In this document: one piece after another, positions 12,451 through 24,697 of the stretch
Position numbering within the stretch: the stretch's first letter is position 1
Layout: each line of letters opens with the position of its first letter
Assembly (NCBI RefSeq): GCF_963576675.1
Contig: NC_088916.1
Location: 12,066,501 to 12,130,500, forward strand
DNA length: 64,000 bases
Reading direction: 5' to 3'
Source of the DNA: Euphorbia lathyris
Taxonomy: Eukaryota > Streptophyta > Magnoliopsida > Malpighiales > Euphorbiaceae
Position numbers and translations under genes: made by a program
The notes under the pieces: model-generated
What the model was told of the DNA's origin: nothing
The model's input: the letters and a program-made list of their open reading frames with translations, nothing else
Database searches by the model: none

Positions 12451-12609
12451 ACTACCTAAGAATAATATTATACTTTTTTATCTTAAAAAAATAATATACT
12501 ACTATTTTTAGTCAATAAATTCAATTATTTAAAAACTATATATAAAATCCTTAATTAACAAGTGTTAAAATTAAATTTATCAAATTAATTAGGTATAGTG
12601 ATTTTATTT

Positions 12610-12894
12610 TTATTAAATGCAATGTCGGAATCGTACTTTTACATGCACACCGTTGCTTTATCTAAATATCAAGTTAAATTTGGCAACGACAAGTCGTAAA
12701 TGTCATATTATTGTTGCCTTAGTTCAAATTGATCAATTAAAAATCAATCAAAGGCAACGATTCATACATAGTCGTTGCATTTGACTTACATAAACATGAG
12801 CCAAAGAAAAAAAAATAGATAATGCAAGGAAATGCAACGATTTAAGGCAACGATTTTTGAAAACTGGTTGCTATAGGCAATCTATGATGTAGTG
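12610..12894. mobile_element. CACTA-like terminal fragment with subterminal repeats
   Basis: The block ends in GATGTAGTG (reverse complement CACTACATC) and carries at least seven GGCAACGA or CGTTGCC words on both strands within about 280 bases. Clustered short subterminal repeats next to a CACTA end are typical of that superfamily. The opposite terminus was not identified. It abuts the start of duplication copy 2. Confidence 0.45.
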
Positions 12895-14432
12895 ACATGA
12901 CATTTTGAGGGGTTCAAACACCCAAACATGACAATTTATAAAGTTTTAGTTCGAAAAAAACACGTTTATCACAACTGTTCTTCACTAAACATCAATTCTG
13001 AAGTCATTACACTTCCAGAATTGACCTTTTTGGGTCAAAACTACTTCAATTTGGAGGTTTTCGGTCTAAGCATGTGGGATACCATATTTTTTTATCACTT
13101 TAATTGCTTGGTGCGCGGGTCTGGGTTGTTGTACAAGGTCTCAATCACACGTTCGTCGGCCTACAAAACACAAAAACTGGGTGTTTACGAGCCATCCAAA
13201 TTCTGAGCAAATATGTCCATCTAAACTACTCGTTCCATCTCGGTCAACCACACCCGAAGCCCAAACACAAAATCAGCCCCACTCTTCATCGATCGCTTGA
13301 GGCGCTCGTAGTGTTGGTGGATCCAAAGTCGACTGCAACTCAAAACCCCATTGAGATAGCCAATTGTTGGCTCCAAGTTTATCGTTTCAATTACTAATCT
13401 CGATTCTATTATTTTTATTGTAATTATGCATTTCAATTTCTGATTATGTTATTGATTTGTTCACATTTTGTAATTGGTTTAGCAATATGTTGATATAGAA
13501 ATCATTTCAATTGTAATTATTTGCCTTTAAACATGTACTCAGACTCTGTTTATATCAATAAAATAGACATTTTTTCCATCAAATTTCGTGTCAATTGTGC
13601 ACTTACATTTCCTTTACTTATTTGCAATAGCCTTAAATCATCTAGCAAATTTTCTATAACGGCACTAAGAACCCAAAAGGGACTTTCCAATCCTTGCATC
13701 TCTCGTCAATCGTTTCGTTTAGATTTCAAGTTTTAACGCACATAATCCATAAACTTCACCGTCCACATTAATTGAGAATTACTTTCTTCGGCACACCTGC
13801 ACCTAAACCACATGTGACAAGATTGAAATTTGCATATTCACAAAATATAGCTAACGATATGTATAAACTTTTTAATGTACTTAGTCCATTTTGTCAATAT
13901 CTTAGCGTTTTGTGTGAGGCAATTTTTCACTATGTTACTATACATTTTATTCCAAAAATATTTATGTAAAGTTGTTTGAACATTGATTTAGTCTTTTGAC
14001 TTGCTAGTACATTTTTAAACTTGAAGTATTTAACAACTCACTTGCTTCTTGTTAAATACAAAACGTATCTAACTTTTTAAGAATACTCAAAACTTTTCGT
14101 CATGTACTTTTTCTATTTTTACATTATCATCGGGTATGATTATCTTTCTAAATTTGAACCTTTTATATATATATATATATATAATTATTACTACATAGAA
14201 GCATAATTTTTAACGTGCGACTTTAAAAATGTATAATAAATAACATTTTGGAAGTAAACTTTCCAAGTTAGGACCAGATAAAAGATAAAAGAGAAAAACA
14301 TAAAATGTATAATAAATTAGAGTTTATTTGTATATATAATATTCTTATATTGAGATTTTATTTGTTTAAAGATAAAAGATATAATTTGTGTATTGGATAA
14401 TTCTTGGGTCAAATACATGAAAATCATAATTA

Positions 14433-15768
14433 AGAAGCCTGCCGGACCGCCCTCTCGATCCAACTTGAAATATCGTAAGAGAAAAAAACAGAGACAAGGA
14501 CTCTCACTCGTCATCTTCAGAATCAAGAAAGCAGCGCCCAATAGAGCTTAGCCTTGAGTGGACCGAAATGGTCCCGCGAAGTGATCCACCGGAGGACCAC
14601 TAAAGAAAGCAAAACGCTAGTTCTAAGGCTTTCCTCAGCTGATGCTGGCATGCCGGCGAGAGCTTGCTTTACCGAGAACTAGGATTTTGCTTCGCTTCAT
14701 CAGATGGGCAAGGACTATATAAATAACTATAAGGAAAAAATCTTACGCGAATTTCCAAAAGCGTCAATTTCCCTTGGGAGAAGGTCATGCAAAGATGAAA
14801 AGTTTCATCTCTACTAGGGGCATGCCTCTGTTGGGCCCTGGAATTCTCATATAGTGTGATTTCGATCATTTTGACCCGCTATTCCGATCATGATTTTCTT
14901 ACCTCCAGAAGGAAAGGTCCTTCCCTTTTCGGCCGGTTGTGGGCGAGGAGGGATTCGAACCCCCGACACCGTGGTTCGTAGGACTTCTGTAATATCATTC
15001 ATAGCTGCTTTCTTAAGAACGAAAGACTTTTTATTACGTTATCCAAAATAGAATGCGATGCCCCAAGGCGTCGAAAACAGCTTCTTCGAGAACAGCAAGA
15101 GGGCATTCGGGCATTCCCGCTCAAGAATGAATGAAACCTTATTAGTCTTACGTCGATTTAGTTTTTTACTTAAATTTACTACCTCCCGAGAGAGGATGGA
15201 GGGCTTGGCCTCAAGCTCAAGAAAGTTCATGATTGAAGGCAGCTATTACCAGACATTTGTAGGGAAAACTTATTTAAGCAGGTACGCCCAAGAGGAGAGT
15301 ACCCTTTACTTTCTTCGTTCTCCTCTGGAGGCGGCGACTATTCGTCGATTCTTTCCCCCTCTAAGTTAAGCCTACCACGCTTCGCCCCTCTCCTTTCAGT
15401 CGATAGCAAATCAAGTTGAGCCACCGGGAGAATGCTCTCAAACTCATTTGGATGCTGGCATGTGTTATTAAATCAGGTGATACACAACTAACCAGTTGTC
15501 TGGGTTTACATGTGCTGCATTAATCGGGGATACCCGACAGAAGGAATTGTTTTCTTTATAAACTTAGAAACTTCACCTTCAAAAAGCGTAGAGTAGAGTT
15601 CTTTCAAATCTTTCTAACGCCGCATCTCTTGCTTTGGCTTTGATAAAAGTCACTCTTTTTTCATCCCCTGGCTAGAAGGGTGAAGATATAAGTACTCGAA
15701 CAGGAACTGTCTTGCTGGCGCTATCATTGAAATCTTACTTTTTATGTTTTACCAGGATTCTCTAGCTC
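14433..15768. other. Nuclear insertion of organellar DNA (mitochondrial-type, includes plastid-type tRNA piece)
   Basis: About 1.34 kb of markedly higher GC than its surroundings, with organelle-like character. It includes the 3' half of a plastid-type tRNA-Arg(ACG) at 14940-14981. No intact organellar protein gene was recognised. It sits inside a MITE where the intact family copy has about nine bases, so the insertion came with a small deletion, as in end-joining repair. Mitochondrial DNA carrying a plastid-derived tRNA fragment fits best, but a mixed plastid/mitochondrial origin is possible. Confidence 0.65.
14940..14981 (-). pseudogene. trnR-ACG: 3' half of plastid-type tRNA-Arg(ACG)
   Basis: The minus strand reads from the anticodon loop (CTACGAA, anticodon ACG) through the T arm (GGGGGTTCGAATCCC) to the acceptor end TCGCCCA, matching plastid trnR-ACG from memory. 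The D arm and 5' acceptor strand are absent; unrelated sequence follows 14981. It cannot form a tRNA. Confidence 0.75.
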
Positions 15769-16830
15769 TTACAACTAAGTAATATTACTAAATTTAATTC
15801 TTAATATGTCATTATTCTCTATATATTATTATTCTTTTACACCATAATTTATGAAATCTAGACTCAAATTCATAAACCACAAACCCTATAAAATACATTC
15901 TAGACTTCTAATTTATAAATTCTAATCCTTAAAATATATTAAAAGTACTGATTTTACTAGTTTGGTATAATCCAAAATTATAACTTGACATAGTTGTAAA
16001 TAATTTTTAAAAGATGAATTTCTGTGTACTTTTCCCTTAATTTCAATTGAACCAAACTTGGATACTGAATAAGTTGAGATTGGGCTAGTCATTTTCAAGG
16101 CTGGGCCGACGGAATAAGTTGGGATTGGGCTAATCATGTTAGACTGGCTTGTTCAGAGATAGCCCAACTTGCCTACAAGCATGTCTATTAAATTTTCTTG
16201 CTTTCAAGATAAAGAAAATAGATAAGTGCTAAATTTAATCCTAACATTAAACGAAGTGCAGATTTAGTTCTAATATATAAATTAGTGTAAATTTAATTCT
16301 AACGTTTTAAGTTCAATTTTAGCAATGCACTATCAAAATTTTGAAAAAACTGGTTTGAGTGTTATTTAATTATCACATCAGATCTTTTAGAGAAAATTGT
16401 CGATAAAACAGTTTCAGACTTTTTTTTAACTATATTAATAGCAAATCAAATATTTTAGACAGTTCGCAAAAAATATTAATAACACAGTTTTGTTAGTAAT
16501 ACACTCAATATCTTAGAACATTTTCAAGATTTCTAGTCAACTTTCTAAAAATAATATAAATAATTGCTATTAGTGATTTTAAAAGTAACTAGTATATATC
16601 ATCTCCAACTATATACTCCTCATATTCACTTCTTATCCATTATTTTATCATTAAAATTATTAATTATTATTATATTTACCAATAGTGAGAGTAGAGAGAC
16701 TCCTCAATAATAAATTATGAACAAAAAAATAAAATAAGACACTAAAAGTAGAGAGATGTTCTCTGGAGAATATGGAGAGGCTCTTAGTGATTTGATTAAG
16801 ACTAACATTGTTCTTGAATCTAAATTGAAA

Positions 16831-17213
16831 ATGTTAGTGTTAAATTTACATAGTATGAAACGGTAAAATTAAATCTGCACTTCCCTTAAAACGTTAGGAT
16901 TAAATTTAATCAGAAAATAAATCAGTGGATACAGTGAATAAAACTCAAATGCTTGGCTTCATTTAAGAGTAGTTCAAAATGGTAAATATTGAATGCAATG
17001 TATAATCATTATTTCAAGCTAGCTTTATTCTACATGGAAATAGACAGACAACCATTTAATATCATGTTGTTGCTTTCTTCTTTTTCCTAATTCAATTTCT
17101 CAATGATATATACAACACTAATCATACTATAAATACACAAAATCAAAATTCATAAAGCTTCAAAAAATTACAGCATAATCGAACTTTATAAAGCTTATGA
17201 AACACAGAACTAG
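16831..17213. other. Intergenic and probable 3' UTR of the CWF19-like gene
   Basis: AT-rich with no coding signal. The part next to 17213 is expected to be the transcribed 3' untranslated region of the minus-strand gene. The poly(A) site cannot be fixed from the sequence alone. Confidence 0.5.
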
Positions 17214-20200
17214 TTAATCTAACTGTTTAGTCCAGTCAAAAGGTTCCCATTCTCGTGCAAAAATTGTTACAGCCTGTTTTTGTGCCTCCACCGACTCTTG
17301 CCTTCTGCGACGGTACATGTCTTCCTCAGCCAACTCTAGCATGCCTCTGATCACATTAAGGCCAAGGCTACTTTTGAATTGCTGCTCGTCATCGATCACA
17401 TGTGCGAACCCCTTGTTCAAACCAAACTCAACATGGAAATAGGGGAAGTCCTTAGGAATTGAACCTCGTAAGCCCTTTGCACTTGTATCGATCAGCTTCT
17501 TTGCATTGTGCTGGCTCCACTCGTCTTCAGCTTCATCGATTGCCTGAAAAGATCCTATCATCCCGAATCGAGGAAAATTTACAAATGCAAAAATTTATGA
17601 ACATTCATGATTCTGGAATCATATATAACGAAATCATACCTTTTTAAAATAGAGAGGGGCTTCTCCAGCAATTCTTTGCGGCAAGGGAATACACTCTATT
17701 AAACAATGGCGGCGTTGTTTTGCCAAACCCACCACTGTTTCAAGAAACACTACTTCTTTCTCTTGCTTCGCAAACATCATTATAAGGCATTTCTTGAAGT
17801 TGCGGATCTCTTCCCACACATTGTTGTCCACATTCCTAGTGGAAGACTCATGCTGTAAAACCCCAAACAGTATAACATTGGAATACAAATAAAGGTGATG
17901 AACAATCTAAAATAATAGAAAGCTCAACCATATATTACTTCCTAGATATCAAAATGTTTTAATTTAAGAAGTGATATCAAAGTTGCAGAATGTGTCACAT
18001 ATTAAGGTTGAGCTAACCTGCGTAGTTAAGATGCAACAATGACCAGGCACAACAGGCTGCGACTGAGGTAACATCAAATAGGAGAAATTTGCAATGGACA
18101 CAACAAGATGTTTTGGCCGGTTTGGGTTCTCAAAGCAGAACAGGCAGCGTTCTTGCTGAGTCAAGATGCCCTTTCCAAGAATATTAGTGCCCGAGGTCTT
18201 GTGATCATTGCCTGCCGCCTTCTTAGATTTTTTTCTTGGCCCATCCTCAAAATCATATTCATCATCTGCTCGACCAGATAAACTATACTGTTTATTCTGC
18301 ATGATTTTTTGAGCCAGGTTCCTGTCGGCATCATCTTCCTTTCTTCGGGTAGATATATGTTGACCAACATTCCTAAATAGAAGAAAAGGAAAAAAATTAT
18401 GGCACCCCAGTTCAAGAATTGCAAAATAGCCAGAGTGAGGGAAAACATTAGAAATTGGAAACAGTACAATACTTGAAGGCAGTGAGCCAGGTGAAAAGAA
18501 AAATAATGTAAATATTCTAGGAGTTGCACTAAGAAATCGAACAAAAGGAGAAAAAAAGGATGCATTACGATACATGTTTATTAATCAATATCAACATCCA
18601 CTTGTGTCACTTCATCCAAAACTAACAATACATGCAAAGATGACATCCATGTTAAATACAGAAGTATGAAAATTAGAATATCTGAGATTACCTGTTGGTT
18701 CTTCCAATGTGTTGAGGTCTGCTTGAACTTTCTCCAGGAGCCTGCTTTCCCTTTATTCTCTCAGCTTCTTGCTATTAAAGAAAAACAAGCAAATGGAAAT
18801 TTCTCCAATCAGTCATTCAAGTCAAAGGCTCATGCATGAGTTGAAATAGTAGTAATGCAATTATGTTATCCAACTTTTAAAATATTTTCAGTAAAAGAGC
18901 TCAAGAGTCCTAAGGCTCAAGTCACTAGCTAGACTATTCATTGGTCTATACACATATTTGCAGTTCTCCGTTGTTCAATTATTAATGTGCTTGACCAAAG
19001 TCTAAATGATGATTCAGTAAGAAACAGAAAAAAGTGCTATCGAATCTATGATATCGTTGATTTTAACAAGAAACAGCAGATTTCTTCCTACCTCAATAAT
19101 ACATCATAATGCACAAAATTAACCAAGAAAGTAGAAACAATTGTTAACCTAAGGGAATACTCATGATTTTAAACATTATAGCATCAAAAGCAAAAATAAA
19201 AATGAAGTTTTCACAATTAGTTTTATACATCTCCCTTTTAAAAAAACTCAGATATATTAAGAGACTACCAACATCCATAGTAAAGAGTGTTCATCAATGT
19301 GTGACTTTCATAGTGATAGTTAGCAATCCAAAAAAAAAGAGAAGAAATTAAATAGTGATTAGTTTTACCATAAGTTTGTCAGCTTCTTCATGCCTCCCTT
19401 TCATACGAAGCTGCAAGGCCTTAGCTGCCAACTGGTTTGCACTCAATGTTTCATTAACAGTTGAAATGCTTTCAGTAGGTTTGTTCATTTCAGAAGAAGT
19501 GACTTTTGACCCCACATTTTCATCTTGGTTAGTTGAACCAGCAGGATCATTATTATGCTCTGAAACAATTTTGCTCATAAAGCTCCCATCATCGTCAAAC
19601 TTATTTAAGCTAGACACTGCAGCAGAGATGATGTCTGCATTCTTAGCACTGACATTTGGCCTTTTTGGTTTTCCCCATGATAAAGAATCATGTACTTTCG
19701 GAGCTCTCATCTGAGGATGTCGGACAGAAACATCTTTCAAGTAGCCTCGATCAGCATTCTGATATCAAAAATCATATTATATTAAGATCTACAATCTCTT
19801 CTCACTCGAAAGCTAAGTTTGCTTTGTGAATTAAAAAAAAAAATCCAAGTACCTTTTTCACATTTCTTTCACTTTGACCATCTGCACCACCTTCTTGTCC
19901 CTCTAACTGCCCTCTCTTTCTATTGTTTATGGCGTGTAGATGAGCGCGCGCTGGGGCAGCTGTATGAGATGCTGCAGAGACAGCTAACTGACCAAGAGAA
20001 CCCCATCTTTCTTCTACAACCTGAAAGTTTCGATGTTAAAAGCAAGTTCAGAACAGCCATAATCATGTCTGGCTAGATACAGAAACAAGAAAAGAACCTG
20101 TTCCAGATTTCTTCCTTCTCGAGCTGCTTGCTCTTGAGCGCGTTTTAGTGCTTTCATTCTCCAGCTGGCTCCTCCATCCCCAACAACTGAAGAAGAAGGT

Positions 20201-21562
20201 AATTTGTCTTTACCTACTCTTGGCTCTTCTGCATCATCTGGATAACCACTTCCATTATCCTTAAAATATGGATTTAACTCCCTGGGATTCACTTTGTTTA
20301 TCTGCTGCAAAAAGATTATATGCATAAAATGGGGAGCTTATGCAAGTACCACCTTTTATTGAGAAGTAAAAGAGATAGCAAAATGACTCATGCATAATGA
20401 TGAATAGAGCACAATACCAACAAAAGGCTAAAATTAGTCCAGAGAGATTCTACTCTACAGGGTGTTAACATATATCTATGTTCCATGACAGAGCCAAATG
20501 ATGTTATGTTCAAAACTGCCAACCCAAACATTCCCAAGAAATATATAAATTGAAGAAGTACAACGGAAAAATGATAATAGCCAATTAGCTGCATTTCTTT
20601 ATGAAATGCAACATATAAACTGAAGAAACAGCTTAAGCTAAAAATGTTAACAGATGAGAGCTATCACATCATGTTTACTGCTCTATGAATAATTAATTGC
20701 AGATGGAATATGATACAGAAAATAATATTTAGGACAATAAGCCACCAAGGGAAAACCAGATGATTGATAAAGATAATTGAATCAGAAAAAAGAAATAAAA
20801 AACTTACATTCTCCACAGGAGGTTCCTCTGGCTCGTCATCACTGTACATGGCAGGTCCTCTATCTGTGCTCTCTGCAGGCCTAAGCATCCAATCCAACCC
20901 CATTTCTTTTCTTGTAATTTCTACTTTCTCCGAAAATTGAGATCCTGCAAGATAGATCTGATCAGCTCTGAAGAAAGTACAAACTAAGTACCAAATTCTC
21001 AAAGAGCAAAATCAGGGAAATCATTACCCTCGTCCTTTTCTCCTTTTCCCTTAGATCTCTTCTTCCCACTTCTTCTACTTCTTTTTTTACCCTCATCTTC
21101 AGAGGAAGATGAAGAGTTATCTTCAGAATGTTTATTGGCATTTCTTGATTTCTTCTTTGACCTATCACTATCCGGATCTCTAGAAGTATGACGTTTTTTC
21201 CCTTTATTTTTTCTTTTATTTCTTCGTTTCTTTTCATTAGAGTCAAAACTGCCCTCATCTTCACTATCACTAGCATCCTCTGATGAATGCTCATCAGAAG
21301 AGTACCATTTCTTCTTTTTCCCAGATCTTTTCTTCAATCTACCAAGATCATCATCTGAACTCTCACTCACATTGTGCTTTTCTCTTCTATCACCTGACTT
21401 TTTCCTTTTTTGTGAATCTTCCTGGTGAAAAAAAAGCCCAATATGAAGTTCAAAAAATATCAAAAATTCTAAACAAAACCAAAGCAACAAAAGTAAAGTA
21501 TAACGAGTAATCCTTACAGTACTGATCTGGTCACGAGGTATGAACTTGATCCCAGAAAGCAT
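17214..21562 (-). CDS. CWF19-like protein (CwfJ family), ten coding exons
   Basis: The CDS is 21518-21562, 21028-21421, 20808-20944, 20098-20304, 19853-20020, 19369-19758, 18692-18771, 18018-18372, 17640-17852 and 17214-17543. All introns are GT-AG and all phases agree, giving 772 residues. The ATG at 21562 gives MLSGIKFIPRDQ, as expected for plant homologues. Residues about 16-146 are a Lys/Arg- and Ser/Asp/Glu-rich disordered region. The C terminus has the two CwfJ domains. The first, at about 545-660, includes RCLFCFENP and a HIT-like PGHCCILTTQ-H stretch. The second, at about 665-772, includes FPYFHVEFG and ends EWEPFDWTKQLD. CWF19 proteins associate with late spliceosomes and help turnover of the intron lariat with the debranching enzyme; by inference this is a nuclear RNA-processing factor. 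The exon 4 acceptor could be three bases further in. Confidence 0.9.
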
Positions 21563-22880
21563 ACTTCTTAAAATTTGTCAACCTAAGAACCAAAAACAAA
21601 AACCACATCAAATTCTTAACATAAACCAACTTGTAGAATCAAACAACTCATTCTGACCAAAACAAATTGAATACAAAATGGTCATGGCCCATGGGTGTGC
21701 AACAGTAGATTGGGTAAATGAACCTATATAGGCATATCACGCTAGAATTCAGAATCATAATTTGAAGTCACATACAGCAATTTGAACTCAATCCACTTCT
21801 GTTTTAAACATTACAGGGTTTTATTCTAATCTCAATGCGAAGGAATGAATTCATCACAACTGAAATGAATGAATTAAAATGAAGCAAAACAGTACACAAG
21901 TAATCATCAAAAGCCCTCAATTCCGAACAGTAATAAGTAATCAAAAGCAAAACAGTACAGTATAGTACTTGACTCTCAATTGGGAGCAAAACAGTATTGG
22001 ACTCCCAATTGGGAATCAAAAGCCAAATTGAAAAACCCTCAATTCCGAATAGTAAGGAATGAAAATTTGAAAGTCAAATTGAAAGAAAAAAACCTATTGA
22101 GAGACAAATCGAAAGAAAACTCATGTATATACAATATACTAACTAACCTAGGGGGATTTAAAAAAAATGGAAACTAAACTAACCTGGCTGGAGATCAATT
22201 CCGACGAAGAATAGAGGTTGTGAGAGAAGCTGATGTGGAGGCAGGTTGAGCCCTGGTGGTAGCGGTGGTCGGGGCTGGAGAAGAAAACGAACGTATAAAG
22301 GGGAGAGGAAAAATCGAATTCTGGAGAAGAAAAGGATAAAGAGGAACTGTCTTTTGTGCTTGTTTAGTACTCCAACGAAGGAGTATTTCATTAAATCCAA
22401 CACGTTCGTGCTATTAATTTTAAAAAAAAAAAAACAAACAGACACAAGACAAACTCCATCTTCTTCCTTCAACATTTCGAACAGAGATCAGGGGGCTAGG
22501 TTTCAGGCGGGCTCGGTAAAACATATTTTTTTTTCACGATTGTCCGGCGTTTAGCTAGGGCTCCAGCCCCGACTAGCCCCCCTCATTCCGCCCGTAATGG
22601 CTAAATTAAAATCACATAGAAGAGCAGGGCCATTTTTTACTGGATGAATAAACAGCAAAGATAGCAAAATTGAAAACCTCATTATGCAAATGTATCATCT
22701 CTTCAAATCAAAAAACAATTGAAAATCGAAACATGAGAAATTAAGTGAGAAGAAATTAAGCAAATAGAGAGAAGACTTACCGATACAAATTGACGAAGAT
22801 ACTAAATAGAAGACCTAAAATGGCTGCGGCAGTGATGATACGCGAGGCGAAGAAAGCAAAAAAACCCTTTGAATACGATA
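21563..22880 (-). promoter_or_regulatory. Probable 5' UTR, leader introns and promoter zone of the CWF19-like gene
   Basis: Upstream of the start codon the minus strand has an acceptor-like TTCTTAG just before the ATG. Donor-like sites also occur at about 22187 (CCAGG-GTTAG type) and 22790 (TCG-GTAAGT). This suggests one or two leader introns, with a first exon at about 22791-22880 rich in CTTCG. Which exon is used, and where transcription starts, is inference. A GC-richer patch (22555-22600) may be an old insertion. Confidence 0.4.
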
Positions 22881-23064
22881 AAAGCTTTCGCAGCAGCAAG
22901 AGTGGAGAGACCAGTTTAATTTTTGTTCATCAGCATAATTAGAAAATAAAAGAAAAATTTATACCCTTTAAACTCAGAATTTCTGCCTCGATCCCTATTT
23001 GCATCGGATTAAGGTTTAATGTCCACGAAACTTAATTGGTCCAGAACTTAATTTATATAAAATA

Positions 23065-23380
23065 CTCCCTCCATTCTTTTTTATATGTCGTTTAAGGTTT
23101 TTCATCAAGACCAATGCAATATTAATGAGACTATTAAAATGACTAATATACCCTTAATACTTTTCTCCTGGATCTCTACTTTTTATGCAAAATTTCTTTC
23201 TCTTATTAATTTTTATGACTTAATTAAGATAATTTGCATTAATAACTATATCTCTCTCTTACAATAAATAGGGGCAAATTAGAGAAAGTATTGTAAAAAG
23301 TGCATTGGTAATACAAAACGACATATAAAAATGAACAAATTCAAAAGTCCAAAACGTCATATAATAAAAAACGGAGGGAG
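23065..23380. mobile_element. Stowaway MITE (Tc1/mariner-type)
   Basis: The termini CTCCCTCCATTC and the reverse ACGGAGGGAG are the hallmark of plant Stowaway elements. A TA dinucleotide flanks both ends (23063-23064, 23381-23382). Length is 316 bases, with no coding capacity. Confidence 0.9.
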
Positions 23381-23487
23381 TATTCGATTTGCCTCTTAAA
23401 TTTCTGCTCGTAGACCTATTCGTGGGCTGGACTTGTTTGGATCTAAGTGAACTTGACATCTAAACCTAACCTAGTCCATATTATATT

Positions 23488-24553
23488 GGGAAAATTACAC
23501 AGAAATTCATGTTTTAAAAACTATTTATAATCATATCGAGTCATAATTTTGGATTATGTCAAATTAGTAAAATCAGTACTTTTAATATATTTTAAGAATT
23601 TGAATTTATCAATTATAAGTCTAGAATGAAAGAGCAGATGAGGTAGGGGGGATTTAATAAATGAAAGAGCAGGTATGGGGAGTGTAGGGAGAGGGATTGG
23701 CGTGAGTGGAGGAAGAATAGCAGGAGGTGATTTAATTTATGAAAATGCAGTAAATGGAGAAAGTGCAGGTTTGGGGAGGCGAGGTAGATGGTCAGTGCAG
23801 GGAGCCTCAACTTTGGCTGGGGAAAGTATAAATTATCAGGAACGCCGGGCTGTTCCCGTAATTATTTGGCGAAGGCCGAGTGAGGGGAGCTTAAAGTGTA
23901 ATCTGGACGGAGCGGTATTTAAAGAAATGGATAGCTGCGGGTGGGGAGCAGTTCTTCGATCAGATACAGGTGAATTTATGGCTGGAGCGAATGGAATTAT
24001 CAAAGGAATCCACGAGGCAAAAATTGTAGAAGCCTTAGCCTTACGGGCAGGACTATTGTGGGCAATTGAAATGGAACTCGAGTGGGTTCAGTTTGAGCTG
24101 GACGCGAAGGTAGTTGTTGAAAGTATCCAGAGGGAAGAAAGGGATCTATCTGTATTCAGTGATATTATAGAAGATTGCAAAGAACTATTGAAGGACAAGA
24201 TGTTTACTGTGTCTTTTATTCCTCGACTAGCGAACAGAGCGGCGCACAAAGTAGCGAGGCACGCTCTTTCCAATGCTAGTTGTCATTCTTTTTTTGATAA
24301 GCCGATTTGGCTAATAAGTGTAATTCAGGAGGATATTCAAGCCTCATTAATTTAAGTTTTCGTTTTACCCAAAAAAAAAATAAGTCTAGAATATATTTTC
24401 TAGGGTTTATGATTTATGAATTGGAGTCTAGAATTTTTAAATTATAGTGTAAAATCATAATATATAGAGAATAATGACATATTAAAAATTAAGTTTGGTG
24501 ATATGACTTAGTTGAAATTTTGTACTTAATTATGATATTCATGTAATTGACCC
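23488..24553 (-). mobile_element. MULE-type MITE (same family as 53232-53532), split by a LINE
   Basis: Starts GGGAAAATTACAC and ends AATTGACCC, the reverse of the family's GGGTCAAAT...TTTTCCC ends. A perfect 9-base duplication TATTATATT flanks it (23479-23487 and 24554-24562). Nine-base duplications are typical of Mutator-like elements. The LINE fragment 23628-24379 interrupts it. Confidence 0.85.
23628..24379 (+). mobile_element. 5'-truncated L1-type LINE with RNase H domain
   Basis: A 752-base insertion with a poly(A) end at 24371-24379, flanked by ATAAGTCTAGAAT (23615-23627 and 24380-24392), the signature of target-primed reverse transcription. Its reading frame to the stop at 24353-24355 covers the C-terminal RNase H of ORF2 (CNLDGAVF with the first Asp, then EALALRAGLLWA and FELDAKVVVE) and ends with RLANRAAHKVARHALSNAS. 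That last segment is nearly the same as in the full LINE at 57093-63345, so both belong to one family. The 5' truncation removed endonuclease and reverse transcriptase. Confidence 0.88.
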
Positions 24554-24697
24554 TATTATATTTATATCGGGCCCAGACCGAGCTGGGCCAAACTACAAAA
24601 ACCAATTCCCAAACTCAGTCCAGTCCGTCAAATTAAAAAATAAATTAAGCAAAACCAATTCACAAACTACAATAACTTCATATTTAATCTGTTTTTT

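Larger units (their letters stand above)
14405..16034 (+). mobile_element. MULE-type MITE (GGGTCAAAT...TTTTCCC family) split by organellar DNA
   Basis: The outer parts (14405-14432 and 15769-16034) align to the intact 301-base element at 53232-53532. Duplication copy 1 lacks this block, so it inserted after the duplication. The direct repeat at its borders is not clean here. Confidence 0.75.
12899..16830. repeat. Segmental duplication, copy 2
   Basis: Direct copy of 7612-11380. It keeps the empty site of the solo LTR seen in copy 1. It is interrupted at about 14405-16034 by a MITE that contains organellar DNA. It has a short extra piece near 14030-14070 and a deletion near 16790 relative to copy 1. 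Confidence 0.85.

Noticed and set aside
14940..14981. Functional tRNA-Arg gene
   Set aside because: Only the 3' half is present; the D arm and the 5' acceptor strand are missing.
15058..15369. 103-residue ORF in the organellar insert
   Set aside because: I do not recognise it as an organellar gene; it is probably a chance frame in higher-GC DNA.
18161..18565. 134-residue minus-strand ORF as a separate gene
   Set aside because: It is another frame across an exon and intron of the CWF19-like gene.
22555..22600. GC-rich patch as a CpG-island promoter
   Set aside because: It is too short, and it lies in a likely leader intron of the CWF19-like gene with no clear start-site signals.
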